Shown in pieces: positions 1 to 12,653 of a DNA stretch of 64,000 nt (positions within the stretch are counted from its first letter, which is position 1; every line of letters starts with the position of its first letter). Source of the stretch: Nocardioidaceae bacterium (lineage in GTDB: Bacteria; Actinomycetota; Actinomycetes; Propionibacteriales; Nocardioidaceae). The notes under the pieces are model-generated. The model did not search any database. It saw only the letters and a program-made list of their open reading frames with translations, and was not told the origin of the DNA. The translations under genes were made by a program, and so were the position numbers. The stretch spans positions 62,001 through 126,000 of the forward strand of contig JAURVT010000042.1 of assembly GCA_030655315.1 (NCBI GenBank), written 5' to 3'.

Positions 1-1
1 G

Positions 2-502
2 CACCGCACCGACGGTCTCGACCTCGCCCGCAGCATCGCGCGCGCCTACGCCGACCCGTCCGCGCGACGACCGGCCGCCCGCCGTGCGAGCACGCCGCGC
101 CGGCGCCGCCGCATCGACCCGTCGGCGTCCGGCGCCCACCCGGACGACCGCGACCCCCAGCTGCTCGACTCCACGATGGCCCGCCTCGTGGCCGAGCACG
201 GCTGGGCCACCGACGTGCGCGTCCATGCCCTGTTCGCGCGCTGGGACCAGATCGTCGGCGCCGAGATCGCCCAGCACTGCAAGCCCCAGCACCTCACCGA
301 CGGCGAGCTGCTCGTCCAGGCCGACTCCACCGCCTGGGCCACCCAGATGAGCCTGCTCGCCTCCACCGTCGTCCGCAGCCTCAACGACCGCCTCGGCGAC
401 GGCTCGGTGCAGCGCATCAAGGTCCAGGGCCCCCAGGCGCCGTCGTGGAAGCGCGGCAACCGTCGGGTCAAGGGGCGGGGGCCGCGGGACACGTACGGGT
501 AG
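2..502 (+). CDS. dciA: DUF721/DciA-family protein (5' end cut by window)
   Basis: The reading frame is open from base 2, so the start lies upstream of the window and 166 residues are visible. The visible N-terminal part reads GLDLARSIARAY, typical of the actinobacterial DUF721 family. A basic linker near residues 22-38 follows, then a globular part of about 100 residues with the WDQIVG and HC..HLTDGELLVQ features of the DUF721 domain. DciA-type proteins are known as loaders or partners of the replicative helicase DnaB, and in actinobacteria the gene normally lies between recF and gyrB. The gyrB gene does follow here, but after an intervening opposite-strand gene. Family membership is well supported; the helicase-loading role is carried over from characterised relatives. 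Confidence 0.9.
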   Translation, partial: HRTDGLDLARSIARAYADPSARRPAARRASTPRRRRRIDPSASGAHPDDRDPQLLDSTMARLVAEHGWATDVRVHALFARWDQIVGAEIAQHCKPQHLTDGELLVQADSTAWATQMSLLASTVVRSLNDRLGDGSVQRIKVQGPQAPSWKRGNRRVKGRGPRDTYG

Positions 503-633
503 GGGTGCTGTCGTGCCGCTGCGCCGGGTGGTTCCTCGCCCCGAGCGGATCGACAGCTGCTCGTGGCGAGGAAGGGCGCAGCGAGGACGGCGTGGGCGGC
601 CCGTCACGGTCGGGTGCGGCAGCCGGAGAGGGC

Positions 634-778
634 GCGTCTCGGTCTGCGAGACGGTCGCTGCCCGCGCCTCCACGAACCGTGGCAAACAGTCACCGACCAC
701 GGTGAATATGCCGCGTTTCGCAAGGTTTCCCGTGGTCGGTGCCGCGTCGGGGCCGGTCCGTCTCGCAGACCGAGACGC
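634..778. repeat. Nested inverted-repeat element between dciA and PAP2 gene
   Basis: The gap from 503 to 826 holds no convincing gene. It contains two nested perfect inverted repeats. The outer 21-bp arms are 634-654 and 758-778; the inner 12-bp arms (CACCGACCACGG and its complement) are 691-702 and 730-741. Each outer arm also folds on itself (GTCTCG and CGAGAC around five bases), and 670-682 is a further small hairpin. The flanking genes converge, so termination in both directions is one possible role. A diverged partial copy sits at 18187-18290. Confidence 0.75.
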
Positions 779-826
779 CCACCCGGCCGGCCCGCACGGC
801 AGCGACGGATCGACGAACCAGGACCC

Positions 827-1702
827 CTACGCCGCGTGCACCGACGCGAGCCGCGAGAACCACGCGACGGTGAGGGAGCAGGCGAGGCCGACGAGGCCGA
901 GGACGACGGCGGCGTCGGCGAAGCCGGACCAGCCGCCGAGGGGGCGGACGCCGAGGGCCACGAGGGCGACGCCGGCGACGAGCGAGCCGAGCAGGGAGAC
1001 GGCGGTGACCGAGGCGAGGTCGCGGGAGAAGGCGGCGCGACGGCGGACCGCGAGGGCGACGACCGCGGCCGACCCCCAGGCGAGGCTGACGGCGAGGGCG
1101 GCGAGGACGTCGCTGGGGCGGTGCCAGCCGGCGACGATCGTGGAGGCGCCGGTGAAGGTGACCGCGACGGTGCCGAGACCGACGACGAGGTGACGCAGCG
1201 AGCGGGGTGCGACGAGCAGCGCGGCGAGCACGATGGAGGCGACCACCGTGGTGTGGCCGCTGGGGAGGCTGTTGATCGCCAGGTTGCCGTAGTCGGGGCG
1301 CTCGAGCACCTGGCCCTTGAGCACCTGGGTGGTGACGTTGGCGCCCGCCACGACGAGGGCGGCCGCGGCGGCGGCGGCGTAGCGGTGCCGCAGCAGCGCC
1401 AGGCCCACGCAGACCAGGAGCGCGACGCCCGTGGTGAGGATCGAGATGTAGCCGAGCACGCTGAGCAGCTGCGCGACCGCGTCCTCGCGGGCGTAGACCG
1501 ACTCCATCGCGCTCTGGTCGAGCTCCTGACCGGTGCGGGTGTTCAGAGCCTCCTGCGCCACGACGACCAGGGCCGCGACCGACACGACCACGGTCGCCAC
1601 GGCCCACACCAGCACCGCCCAGCCACCGGGCCGGGCCACGTCCGGACGTGCCTGCGCACCCGCGGGGCGGGTCGGCGACGGTGGCGTGGGCGTGGTGGTC
1701 AC
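827..1702 (-). CDS. PAP2-superfamily membrane phosphatase
   Basis: This 291-residue integral membrane protein has about six hydrophobic segments. It carries the three PAP2 (phosphatidic acid phosphatase type 2) motifs in order: a K...ERP motif near residue 130, PSGH near 147, and GWHRPSDV near 192, whose His and Asp complete the active site. Relatives remove phosphate from lipid phosphates such as phosphatidate or undecaprenyl pyrophosphate at the outer face of the membrane; the substrate here is not known. The start is a GTG. A weak ribosome site is too close, but a -10-like CATCGT lies six bases upstream, so a leaderless message is plausible. The gene is inserted on the opposite strand between dciA and gyrB, which are usually adjacent. 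Confidence 0.85.
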   Translation of the reverse strand: MTTTPTPPSPTRPAGAQARPDVARPGGWAVLVWAVATVVVSVAALVVVAQEALNTRTGQELDQSAMESVYAREDAVAQLLSVLGYISILTTGVALLVCVGLALLRHRYAAAAAAALVVAGANVTTQVLKGQVLERPDYGNLAINSLPSGHTTVVASIVLAALLVAPRSLRHLVVGLGTVAVTFTGASTIVAGWHRPSDVLAALAVSLAWGSAAVVALAVRRRAAFSRDLASVTAVSLLGSLVAGVALVALGVRPLGGWSGFADAAVVLGLVGLACSLTVAWFSRLASVHAA

Positions 1703-1969
1703 ACCTCAACGATGCCCCATCTGCGCAAGCGTCGTCACGCCGACGGGCGGGGAGGTGACGGGTCTCCTGCGCGCGGTGGTCGCCCGCGCGGGGGCCGTCG
1801 CTCCTGCGGCCCTGCCTGGACGTCTCACGGCCCCCGGGTCGCGAGGGGGGCATCACGCGTAGGCCCGAAACGCCTCTCACGGGCCCTAGCGCGCCGCTGA
1901 GGGCCCCTCTGGCGATCGGGGAGCGCGATCCGCCGGGCCCGGATCCCCCTGAACGGACCCCAGGACCGG

Positions 1970-2174
1970 TATAGTGGACAGCGAAGGATCGCCTCACCCC
2001 ACGGCGGCCCGCCACCGCGCCCCGTCCGTCCGGCCAGCACCACGCCGAGCGGGCCCACGAGGCGCAGGAGCAGGGTCCGACCCGACGGCGGAGCGGTCCT
2101 CGCACACGTCCGGGCCCGACGGGTCCGGCGGTGCGCCCCCAGGGCGCACGCCGACGACCAGGAGGCCGCACCGC
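1970..2174 (+). promoter_or_regulatory. Probable gyrB promoter and long 5' leader
   Basis: A TATAGT -10 box at 1970-1975 is the best promoter match upstream of gyrB; I see no strong -35. Transcription from about 1982 would give a leader of roughly 190 bases before the GTG at 2175, which has an AGGAGG ribosome site at 2160-2165. The frame is open through this leader from a GTG at 1974, but that GTG overlaps the -10 box and the translation is low-complexity, so I treat it as untranslated. In the rest of the 1703-2174 gap I see only GC-rich sequence. Confidence 0.5.
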
Positions 2175-4286
<2,112 letters not shown>

Positions 4287-4412
4287 GGAGTGAGCGAGCG
4301 CCAGCGAGCGAGCCCCGCAAGATGTCGAGCAAAAAACACAGCTATCGACACCGTGGGCACCTGATCAACCGGCTGCCCAGCCACGTCGACGAGAACCGGA
4401 TAGGTAACCACT

Positions 4413-7046
<2,634 letters not shown>

Positions 7047-7061
7047 CGCTGTGGAGGCGCC

Positions 7062-8027
7062 ATGACGGACCGCAAGCCACAGGCCAGCGCGCCGACGTCA
7101 CCCCAGCAGTCGCAGCCCCGGGGCGCACAGCCCCCGCAGGCACCGCCCCAGCGGCCCCAGCCGAGCGGGTCCAACGGGTCGGGCCCGACGGGTGCGCAGC
7201 CACGGGGCGGCGCGACGCCGGCGTCAGGGTCGAACGGGACCACGAACGGGACCGCGAACGGCACCGGCCGGCCGTCGGCCCCGCGGGCACCGGGCGCGGG
7301 CGACCCGCCCACCGAGCAGATCCCCGCGGTCCGCCCCGGCACCGACCAGGGCACGGCCGAGAAGGCTCCGGCGGACGCGTCGTCGCGCCCGTCCGAGTCC
7401 ACCTCGAAGGTCGCGACCGCCGGATCGATCGCGGCCGAGTCCGACGCCCCCGACCGCACCCAGGCCATCCCCGTCGTCCGCGAGCCGCTGCGGGAGAAGA
7501 CGCCGTCCACCACCGGCTCGCCCGCACCCACGTCGTCCGACCCGGCCCCGACGTCGGACGACGACGCCACCGGCGAGAAGGAGACGGCCGCCAGCCGCCG
7601 ACGCCGCAAGCGCGAGCTCGCCGCCGCGGAGGCCGCCGAGGCCGAGGCCGAGCCGGTCAGCACCCGCAAGGCCCGGCTGCGCCTGGTGCGCCTCGACCCG
7701 TGGTCGGTGATGAAGACGGCGTTCGCGTTGTCCATCTCGCTGGCCATCGTCACGATCGTGGCGGTCACCCTGGTGTGGGCCGTGCTCGACCTCGCCGGCG
7801 TCTGGGACGCGATCAACTCCAGCGTCGCGACCATCCTGTCGGACAACGCCGACGCGTTCGACGTCACCGACTACGTCGGGTTCGGCCGCATCATCGGGTT
7901 CACCCTGCTGATCGCCGCCGTCAACGTCGTGCTCCTCACCGCTCTCGCCACCATCGGCGCCTTCCTCTACAACCTCTCGGCCAGCCTCCTCGGTGGCCTC
8001 GAGGTCACGCTGGCCGAGGACCACTAG
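7062..8027 (+). CDS. DUF3566 membrane protein
   Basis: This 321-residue protein has two parts. Residues 1 to about 200 are disordered, rich in Pro, Gln, Ser, Thr and Ala, ending in a basic run (SRRRRKREL). The DUF3566 domain follows, beginning RLRLVRLDPWSVMK near residue 205, with two transmembrane helices near 218-242 and 283-310 and a short loop between them. The gene lies 15 bases after gyrA and has a GGAGGCGCC ribosome site, so it is probably co-transcribed with gyrA. This position, immediately downstream of gyrA, is conserved in actinobacteria. The biochemical role is unknown. Family assignment rests on the C-terminal domain and the gene order. Confidence 0.9.
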   Translation: MTDRKPQASAPTSPQQSQPRGAQPPQAPPQRPQPSGSNGSGPTGAQPRGGATPASGSNGTTNGTANGTGRPSAPRAPGAGDPPTEQIPAVRPGTDQGTAEKAPADASSRPSESTSKVATAGSIAAESDAPDRTQAIPVVREPLREKTPSTTGSPAPTSSDPAPTSDDDATGEKETAASRRRRKRELAAAEAAEAEAEPVSTRKARLRLVRLDPWSVMKTAFALSISLAIVTIVAVTLVWAVLDLAGVWDAINSSVATILSDNADAFDVTDYVGFGRIIGFTLLIAAVNVVLLTALATIGAFLYNLSASLLGGLEVTLAEDH

Positions 8028-8039
8028 GTTTCACGTGAA

Positions 8040-8072
8040 CCCTCCGGTCCCCGCTTTGGAGGGGACCGAGGG
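8040..8072 (+). terminator. Stem-loop after DUF3566 gene
   Basis: CGGTCCCC (8045-8052) pairs with GGGGACCG (8061-8068) around an eight-base loop, and CCCT/AGGG extends the stem across one bulged C. It sits 13 bases after the DUF3566 stop and before the tRNA-Ile promoter, so termination of the gyrase transcript is likely. There is no T-run. Confidence 0.5.
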
Positions 8073-8103
8073 CGTGGGCTAGTGTTCTCTCGGTCCACCT
8101 CAC

Positions 8104-8178
8104 GGGCGTATAGCTCAGCTTGGTTAGAGCGCTTCCCTGATAAGGAAGAGGTCCCAGGTTCAAGTCCTGGTACGCCCA
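8104..8178 (+). tRNA. tRNA-Ile (GAT anticodon)
   Basis: GGGCGTA (8104-8110) pairs with TACGCCC (8171-8177), with discriminator A at 8178. The anticodon arm CTTCC-CTGATAA-GGAAG gives anticodon GAT. The T arm CCAGG-TTCAAGT-CCTGG is intact. CCA is not encoded. A -10 box TAGTGT lies at about 8080-8085. This tRNA and the tRNA-Ala downstream form the pair usually found after gyrA in actinobacteria. Confidence 0.97.
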
Positions 8179-8226
8179 CCGCACCACCCCGGTCCGCCGG
8201 GAACCGACCGTGTTGGAGGCCCGGCG

Positions 8227-8343
8227 ATGAAGAAGCTCCTCGCGCTCGCCGCGGCCGCGGGCGCCGCTCTCTGGGCAGCATCCCGCTCCCGCCAGGCCCA
8301 GGCCGAGAAGGACCTCTGGGCCGAGGCCACCGACACCGTCTGA
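8227..8343 (+). CDS. DLW-39 family microprotein (38 residues)
   Basis: This is a 38-residue reading frame between the two tRNA genes. It begins MKKLLALAAAAGAALWAA and ends AEKDLWAEATDTV. The C-terminal Asp-Leu-Trp motif identifies the actinobacterial DLW-39 family, named for this motif and its size of about 39 residues, with members at this same position near gyrA. The N-terminal half is a single short hydrophobic helix after two lysines, so membrane association is likely. A GGAGG ribosome site lies about nine bases before the ATG. The function is unknown. Confidence 0.85.
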   Translation: MKKLLALAAAAGAALWAASRSRQAQAEKDLWAEATDTV

Positions 8344-8370
8344 CACACCCGCACCACCCAGCACCACCGC

Positions 8371-8446
8371 GGGGCCTTGGCGCAATTGGTAGCGCACCTG
8401 CTTTGCAAGCAGGGGGTTAGGGGTTCGAGTCCCCTAGGCTCCACCA
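8371..8446 (+). tRNA. tRNA-Ala (TGC anticodon), CCA encoded
   Basis: GGGGCCT (8371-8377) pairs with AGGCTCC (8436-8442) with one G-T pair; discriminator A at 8443 and encoded CCA at 8444-8446. The anticodon arm CCTGC-TTTGCAA-GCAGG gives TGC. D and T arms are normal. Confidence 0.97.
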
Positions 8447-8529
8447 GAAGTGGCACCCGGACCTCGGGTGCAACCTCCGAAGCGCCCCGTGCGTCACACC
8501 GCATGACCACCTCTGACCTGGAGGCACAC

Positions 8530-9141
8530 ATGCGCGGCACCGCAGCACCTGTCCTGCTCGCCCTCGCCCTGCTGACGGGTGTCGCCGGCTGCGGCAGCCC
8601 GTCGTCGGACGGCACTGACCCGGCGACGTCGAGCCCGCCCACGACGCAGACGTCCGAGCCGAGCCCCTCCACGCCCGAGGCGAGCGGCCCGCCGTTCCCG
8701 GCGGACACCCGCGCCGACGACGGTGGCCAGGGCTCGGGCAACGGGCTCGGCGTGACCGGCGTGCGCGTCGCCCGACAGGACGGGTTCGACCGCGTCGTGT
8801 TCGACCTGGACGGCACCGGCACCCCGGGCTGGCGGGTGGAGTACACCGCCGAGCCGACGTCCGAGGGCTCCGGCGAGCCCGTGGCGATCGAGGGCGAGGT
8901 CTTCCTCCAGGTCGTCCTGCGGGGGGTCGGCATGCCTTTCGAGACCGGCATCGAGCCCTTCGGCGACGCCGACACGCGGGTGCCCGGCACCGGCACGACC
9001 GGGGTGGCCGAGGTCGCGCCCGGCGCCGTCTACGAGGGCGAGCAGCAGGCGTTCATCGGGCTGACCGGCACCCAGCGGCCGTTCCGCGTCTTCGCGCTCA
9101 CCGACCCCGTCCGGGTGGTCGTGGACGTCCGCGACGAGTGA
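8530..9141 (+). CDS. Secreted lipoprotein with AMIN-like domain
   Basis: This 203-residue protein starts with a lipoprotein signal: MRGTAAPVLLALALL, then TGVAGCGS with the lipobox cysteine near residue 21. A Ser/Thr/Pro-rich linker runs to about residue 65. The beta-rich domain that follows contains DGFDRVVFDLDG, RVEYTAEP and a closing DPVRVVVDVRDE. This pattern matches the AMIN-like domain found in actinobacterial lipoproteins, where AMIN modules are thought to bind cell-wall polymers. I chose the ATG at 8530 because GAGG lies five bases upstream and the signal peptide begins there. An alternative ATG at 8503 would add nine polar residues in front of it. The role is unknown beyond surface attachment. 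Confidence 0.8.
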   Translation: MRGTAAPVLLALALLTGVAGCGSPSSDGTDPATSSPPTTQTSEPSPSTPEASGPPFPADTRADDGGQGSGNGLGVTGVRVARQDGFDRVVFDLDGTGTPGWRVEYTAEPTSEGSGEPVAIEGEVFLQVVLRGVGMPFETGIEPFGDADTRVPGTGTTGVAEVAPGAVYEGEQQAFIGLTGTQRPFRVFALTDPVRVVVDVRDE

Positions 9142-9144
9142 GCC

Positions 9145-10599
9145 TCAGCGCACCGGGAGGGTGAGCCGGAACGTCGCACCGGGACCGCCGGGCACGACGA
9201 CGAGGTCGCCGCCGTGCGCGCGGGCGAGGCCCCGGGCGATCGACAGCCCGAGCCCGGCCCCGCCCCGGGCGCGGTCGCGGCCCGCGTCGAGGCGCACCAG
9301 GCGCTGGAAGATCCGCTCCTCCTCACCTGACGGCACGCCCGAGCCCGAGTCGGTCACGTCGACCACGGCACGCCCGTCGGCCGACGACGAGCGGACGCGC
9401 ACGTGCCCGCCGGGTCCGGCAGCGCGGGCGGCGTTCTCCAGGACGTTGCCCAGCACCTGGGCGAGACGGTCGGGGTCGGCCCAGACGGTGGCGTCGGTGG
9501 TCGTCTCGGACGTCACCTCCAGCGCGGCATGACGGGTCTGCGCCGCGTGTGCCGCCTCGGCGGCGGCCCGCGAGACGTCGACGACCTCCTGCTGGAGCGT
9601 GAGTCCCTCGTCGACGCGGGCAAGCAGCAGCACGTCGTCGACCAAGCGCCCGGCGCGACGGGCCTCGCGGACGAGCGCGACGGCGAGCTCCTCGCGTCCG
9701 TCGCGGTCCGGGTCGGAGCGGAGCAGCGTCTCGGCCGCGGCGCTCATGCCGGCGAGCGGGGTGCGCAGCTCGTGGGCGGCGTCGGACAGGAAGCCGCGCA
9801 TGCGGTGCTCGGCGTCGCGGGCGCGCCCCTCGGCCCCCTCCACGGCGTCGAGCGCCTCGTCGAAGGCCTCGGCGGTGCGTCCGAGCTCGGTGCGGGGACG
9901 GTCAGGACGCAGCCGGCGTCCGCGGTCGCCGGACGTGATCGACCGCGCGACGGCGGTCATCTCGTCGAGCGGTCGCAGCGAGCGAGCCACCACCCACCCG
10001 AGCAGGGCCGCGCTGACGAGCAGCGCCACGACCGACGCGACGAGGAGGACGACACGCAGCTGGTTGAGCGTGCGGTCGACGTCGCCCGCGTCGGCAGCGA
10101 GCTGGAGGGTCGAGCCGTCGTCCAGGCGGGTCGACGTGGTGAGCACGCTGCCGATCTGCGTCACCTCGGCGGCCTGGTCGGGAGGCGTGGGCGGGTCGGG
10201 GCCGTCGCGAGGTCCGTCGCGGCCTGGACCTCCGGGTGCGTCGGTGCTCGGGGTCTGCTCGATCTGCTCGGGCGTGGGCCCGGCGGCGACGACCTCGCCG
10301 CCTGCGGTGGTGAGCCGCACCGAGACGCCCTGGCCGGCGAGGCGGTCGACGAGCTGCTGGTCGCTCACCTCGCCGACGAGCGCCTGGGCGGTGTCGACGC
10401 GGTCGGTCAGGCGCTGCTCGAGGGTGCCGCGCAGCCGTGCACCGAGCACCAGGTCGACCGTCACCGCCAGCACCAGGAGCACGACGGCCAGCGTGCCGAG
10501 CACCGCGACGAACGTGCGGCGTCGCAGCGACGCGGTGCGCAGACCGCCGTGCGGAAGGTCGGGCGTGGACGGACGTCGTCGGGTCAGGGGGTGGCGCAC
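9145..10599 (-). CDS. Orphan sensor histidine kinase
   Basis: This is a membrane histidine kinase of 484 residues from the GTG chosen. The first transmembrane helix is near residues 28-50, with an extracytoplasmic domain of about 130 residues containing a Pro/Gly/Asp-rich stretch. The second helix is near 180-205, followed by HAMP, then a HisKA segment with the phosphorylated His in [14 protein letters not shown]. The HATPase_c domain has N box [14 protein letters not shown] and a [18 protein letters not shown] lid region. No response regulator is adjacent. The start at 10599 is supported by an AAGACT -10-like box six bases upstream and an 11-bp-period direct repeat just beyond. A longer frame from 10647 would run through that promoter. 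The signal sensed is unknown. Confidence 0.9.
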   Translation of the reverse strand: MRHPLTRRRPSTPDLPHGGLRTASLRRRTFVAVLGTLAVVLLVLAVTVDLVLGARLRGTLEQRLTDRVDTAQALVGEVSDQQLVDRLAGQGVSVRLTTAGGEVVAAGPTPEQIEQTPSTDAPGGPGRDGPRDGPDPPTPPDQAAEVTQIGSVLTTSTRLDDGSTLQLAADAGDVDRTLNQLRVVLLVASVVALLVSAALLGWVVARSLRPLDEMTAVARSITSGDRGRRLRPDRPRTELGRTAEAFDEALDAVEGAEGRARDAEHRMRGFLSDAAHELRTPLAGMSAAAETLLRSDPDRDGREELAVALVREARRAGRLVDDVLLLARVDEGLTLQQEVVDVSRAAAEAAHAAQTRHAALEVTSETTTDATVWADPDRLAQVLGNVLENAARAAGPGGHVRVRSSSADGRAVVDVTDSGSGVPSGEEERIFQRLVRLDAGRDRARGGAGLGLSIARGLARAHGGDLVVVPGGPGATFRLTLPVR

Positions 10600-10605
10600 G
10601 TCGTC

Positions 10606-10638
10606 AGTCTTCCGGGCGGGGCTGAAGACCGCCTGAAG
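10606..10638 (-). promoter_or_regulatory. Kinase promoter with 11-bp-period direct repeat
   Basis: CTGAAG occurs at 10622-10627 and 10633-10638 on the plus strand, exactly 11 bp apart. On the minus strand these lie just upstream of an AAGACT -10-like box (10606-10611) and the GTG at 10599. Tandem hexamers with an 11-bp period are the usual target of OmpR-family response regulators, so the kinase gene is probably under control of such a regulator encoded elsewhere. Confidence 0.5.
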
Positions 10639-10746
10639 GGCACCCACCCACGACGGGCGTCCACCCCCGCAGATGGCCTAGGTTTGACCCGCCGCCCCCT
10701 CATCGACCAGAGCCAGTCCGGCGTGCCCGGACACGAGGAGCAACCC

Positions 10747-11832
10747 ATGTCACAGAAGGTCCGCGGAGTCGTCTCCCTCGCCAAGGGCGAGCCGGTGACG
10801 ACCACCACCATCGTCGTGCCCGACCCCGGTCCGGGCGAGGCCGTCGTGAAGATCCAGGCGTGCGGCGTCTGCCACACCGACCTGCACTACCGCGAGGGCG
10901 GCATCAACGACGAGTTCCCGTTCCTGCTCGGCCACGAGGCCGCCGGGATCGTGGAGTCGGTCGGCGAGGGCGTCGTCGACGTCGCGCCCGGCGACTTCGT
11001 GGTGCTCAACTGGCGCGCGGTGTGCGGCAACTGCCGCGCCTGCAAGCGCGGTGAGCCCTGGTACTGCTTCGACACCCATAACGCCACGCAGCCGATGACG
11101 CTCGAGGACGGCACTCCGCTGTCGCCCGCCCTCGGCATCGGCGCGTTCTGCGAGAAGACGCTCGTCGCCGCCGGCCAGTGCACCAAGGTCGACCCGTCGG
11201 CCTCGCCCGCGGCCGTCGGGCTGCTGGGCTGCGGCGTCATGGCGGGCCTTGGTGCCGCCATCAACACCGGCCACGTCACCCGCGGCGACTCGGTCGCCGT
11301 CATCGGCTGCGGCGGCGTGGGCTCGGCGGCCATCGCCGGCGCCCGCCTGGCCGGCGCCGGCACGATCATCGCTGTCGACGTCGACCCCACCAAGCTGGAG
11401 TGGGCCAAGGACTTCGGTGCCACCCACACCGTGAACGCCAAGGACGGCGACCCCGTCGAGGCGATCCAGGCCCTGACCGGCGGCTTCGGCGCCGACGTCG
11501 TCATCGATGCCGTCGGCCGTCCCGAGACCTGGAAGCAGGCCTTCTACGCCCGCGACCTCGCCGGCACCGTCGTCCTGGTGGGCGTCCCCACCCCCGACAT
11601 GACCGTCGAGATGCCGCTGATCGACATCTTCGGCCGCGGCGGCTCGCTGAAGTCGTCCTGGTACGGCGACTGCCTGCCCGAGCGCGACTTCCCGATGCTC
11701 GTCGACCTGTACCAGCAGGGCCGGCTCGACCTCGACCGCTTCGTCACCGAGACGATCGGCCTGGACGACGTCGAGGCCGCGTTCGACAAGATGCACGGCG
11801 GCAAGGTCCTGCGCTCGGTGGTCGAGCTGTGA
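10747..11832 (+). CDS. mscR: S-(hydroxymethyl)mycothiol dehydrogenase (formaldehyde detoxification)
   Basis: This 361-residue zinc alcohol dehydrogenase oxidises the formaldehyde adduct of mycothiol with NAD+, clearing formaldehyde (and S-nitrosomycothiol in relatives). The catalytic zinc ligands are Cys39 (ACGVCHTD) and His63 (GHEAAG). The structural zinc cysteines are 93, 96, 99 and 107. The NAD-binding motif is [10 protein letters not shown]. The C-terminal half contains [14 protein letters not shown], characteristic of the mycothiol-dependent subgroup. The ATG at 10747 has GAGGAG about five bases upstream, and a TAGGTT -10 box is at about 10679-10684. The metallo-hydrolase gene overlaps the stop codon by four bases, a pairing conserved in mycobacteria and relatives. 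It also implies that the host makes mycothiol. Confidence 0.93.
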   Translation: MSQKVRGVVSLAKGEPVTTTTIVVPDPGPGEAVVKIQACGVCHTDLHYREGGINDEFPFLLGHEAAGIVESVGEGVVDVAPGDFVVLNWRAVCGNCRACKRGEPWYCFDTHNATQPMTLEDGTPLSPALGIGAFCEKTLVAAGQCTKVDPSASPAAVGLLGCGVMAGLGAAINTGHVTRGDSVAVIGCGGVGSAAIAGARLAGAGTIIAVDVDPTKLEWAKDFGATHTVNAKDGDPVEAIQALTGGFGADVVIDAVGRPETWKQAFYARDLAGTVVLVGVPTPDMTVEMPLIDIFGRGGSLKSSWYGDCLPERDFPMLVDLYQQGRLDLDRFVTETIGLDDVEAAFDKMHGGKVLRSVVEL

Positions 11833-12470
11833 GCGGCGAGGTGCGCATCGACCACGTCGTCACGAGCGGCACGTTCGAGCTCGACGGCGGCTCGTGGGAT
11901 GTTGACAACAACGTCTGGCTGATCGGCGACGACCACGACGTCATCGTCATCGACCCGGCTCACCAGGCCCCGCCGATCATCGACGCGATCGCCGGCCGCC
12001 GACTGACGACCGTCGTCTGCACGCACGGCCACAACGACCACATCGGTGTGGCCGGCGACCTCGTCGGCCAGCAGCCGGGCGTCCACGTGCTGCTGCACCC
12101 CGACGACCGGATGCTGTGGGACGACGTCTACCCCGACACCGCACCCAGCGGCGAGCTCGCGGACGGTCAGGAGATCACCGTCGGCGACGTGACGCTGACC
12201 GTCCTGCACACGCCCGGTCACTCCCCCGGCGCGGTCTGCCTGCACGCCCCGTCGCTCGGCACCGTGTTCTCGGGCGACACGCTGTTCAACGGCGGCCCCG
12301 GCGCCACCGGCCGGTCGTACTCGGACTTCGACACCATCATCGCGTCGATCCGCGACCGCCTGCTGACCCTCCCGCCCGAGACCGTCGTCCGCACCGGACA
12401 CGGCGACTCCACCACCATCGGCGACGAGGCCCCCCACCTCGACCGCTGGATCTCCGAGCACGACGCCTGA
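11829..12470 (+). CDS. MBL-fold metallo-hydrolase paired with mscR
   Basis: This 213-residue protein has the metallo-beta-lactamase fold. The metal motif is THGHNDHIG near residue 60, followed by [11 protein letters not shown] near 125, a bridging aspartate in FSGDTLF, and the last histidine in RTGHGDST. The GTG start overlaps the mscR stop (GTGA), indicating translational coupling. Because it is paired with a mycothiol-dependent formaldehyde dehydrogenase, it most likely hydrolyses S-formylmycothiol or another mycothiol thioester, by analogy with glyoxalase II and S-formylglutathione hydrolase. That substrate is inferred from context only. Confidence 0.85.
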   Translation: MSGEVRIDHVVTSGTFELDGGSWDVDNNVWLIGDDHDVIVIDPAHQAPPIIDAIAGRRLTTVVCTHGHNDHIGVAGDLVGQQPGVHVLLHPDDRMLWDDVYPDTAPSGELADGQEITVGDVTLTVLHTPGHSPGAVCLHAPSLGTVFSGDTLFNGGPGATGRSYSDFDTIIASIRDRLLTLPPETVVRTGHGDSTTIGDEAPHLDRWISEHDA

Positions 12471-12532
12471 CGGCCCGGGCATCCCGCCTGGCAGACGCCT
12501 GACGCGGGGACCGGACACCACAGCGACCAAAC

Positions 12533-12608
12533 ACCACGTGAACGAGGTACTTGGTGCGAAGCACGGTAGATCTACCGTGCTTCGCGTCACTTACCACGTT
12601 CACGTGGT
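12533..12608. repeat. Nested palindrome between mscR operon and glyA
   Basis: A 30-bp perfect palindrome (12556-12585, centre AGATCT) is enclosed by 12-bp arms ACCACGTGAACG (12533-12544) and its complement (12597-12608). The right outer arm is also a small palindrome (TACCACG and CGTGGTA around TTCA). The whole could extrude as one stem of about 35 bp. It lies 62 bases after the hydrolase stop and 45 bases before glyA, so it may terminate the upstream operon; no T-run follows. Confidence 0.85.
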
Positions 12609-12653
12609 AATTGGGCCACCGGCCGCAGCGCCGAGGACCGTTACGATGGGGGC

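Noticed and set aside
563-1900. Plus-strand open frame across the repeat and PAP2 gene
   Set aside because: The PAP2 protein on the other strand has all catalytic motifs and membrane helices. The plus-strand translation is charged low-complexity sequence.
4288-4314. GAGCGAGCG tract between gyrB and gyrA as a regulatory repeat
   Set aside because: It is short low-complexity sequence of a kind common in high-GC genomes, with no clear dyad or promoter.
8377-8529. Upstream extension of the AMIN-like lipoprotein through tRNA-Ala
   Set aside because: It would translate the tRNA. The lipoprotein signal peptide starts at 8530 with a ribosome site before it.
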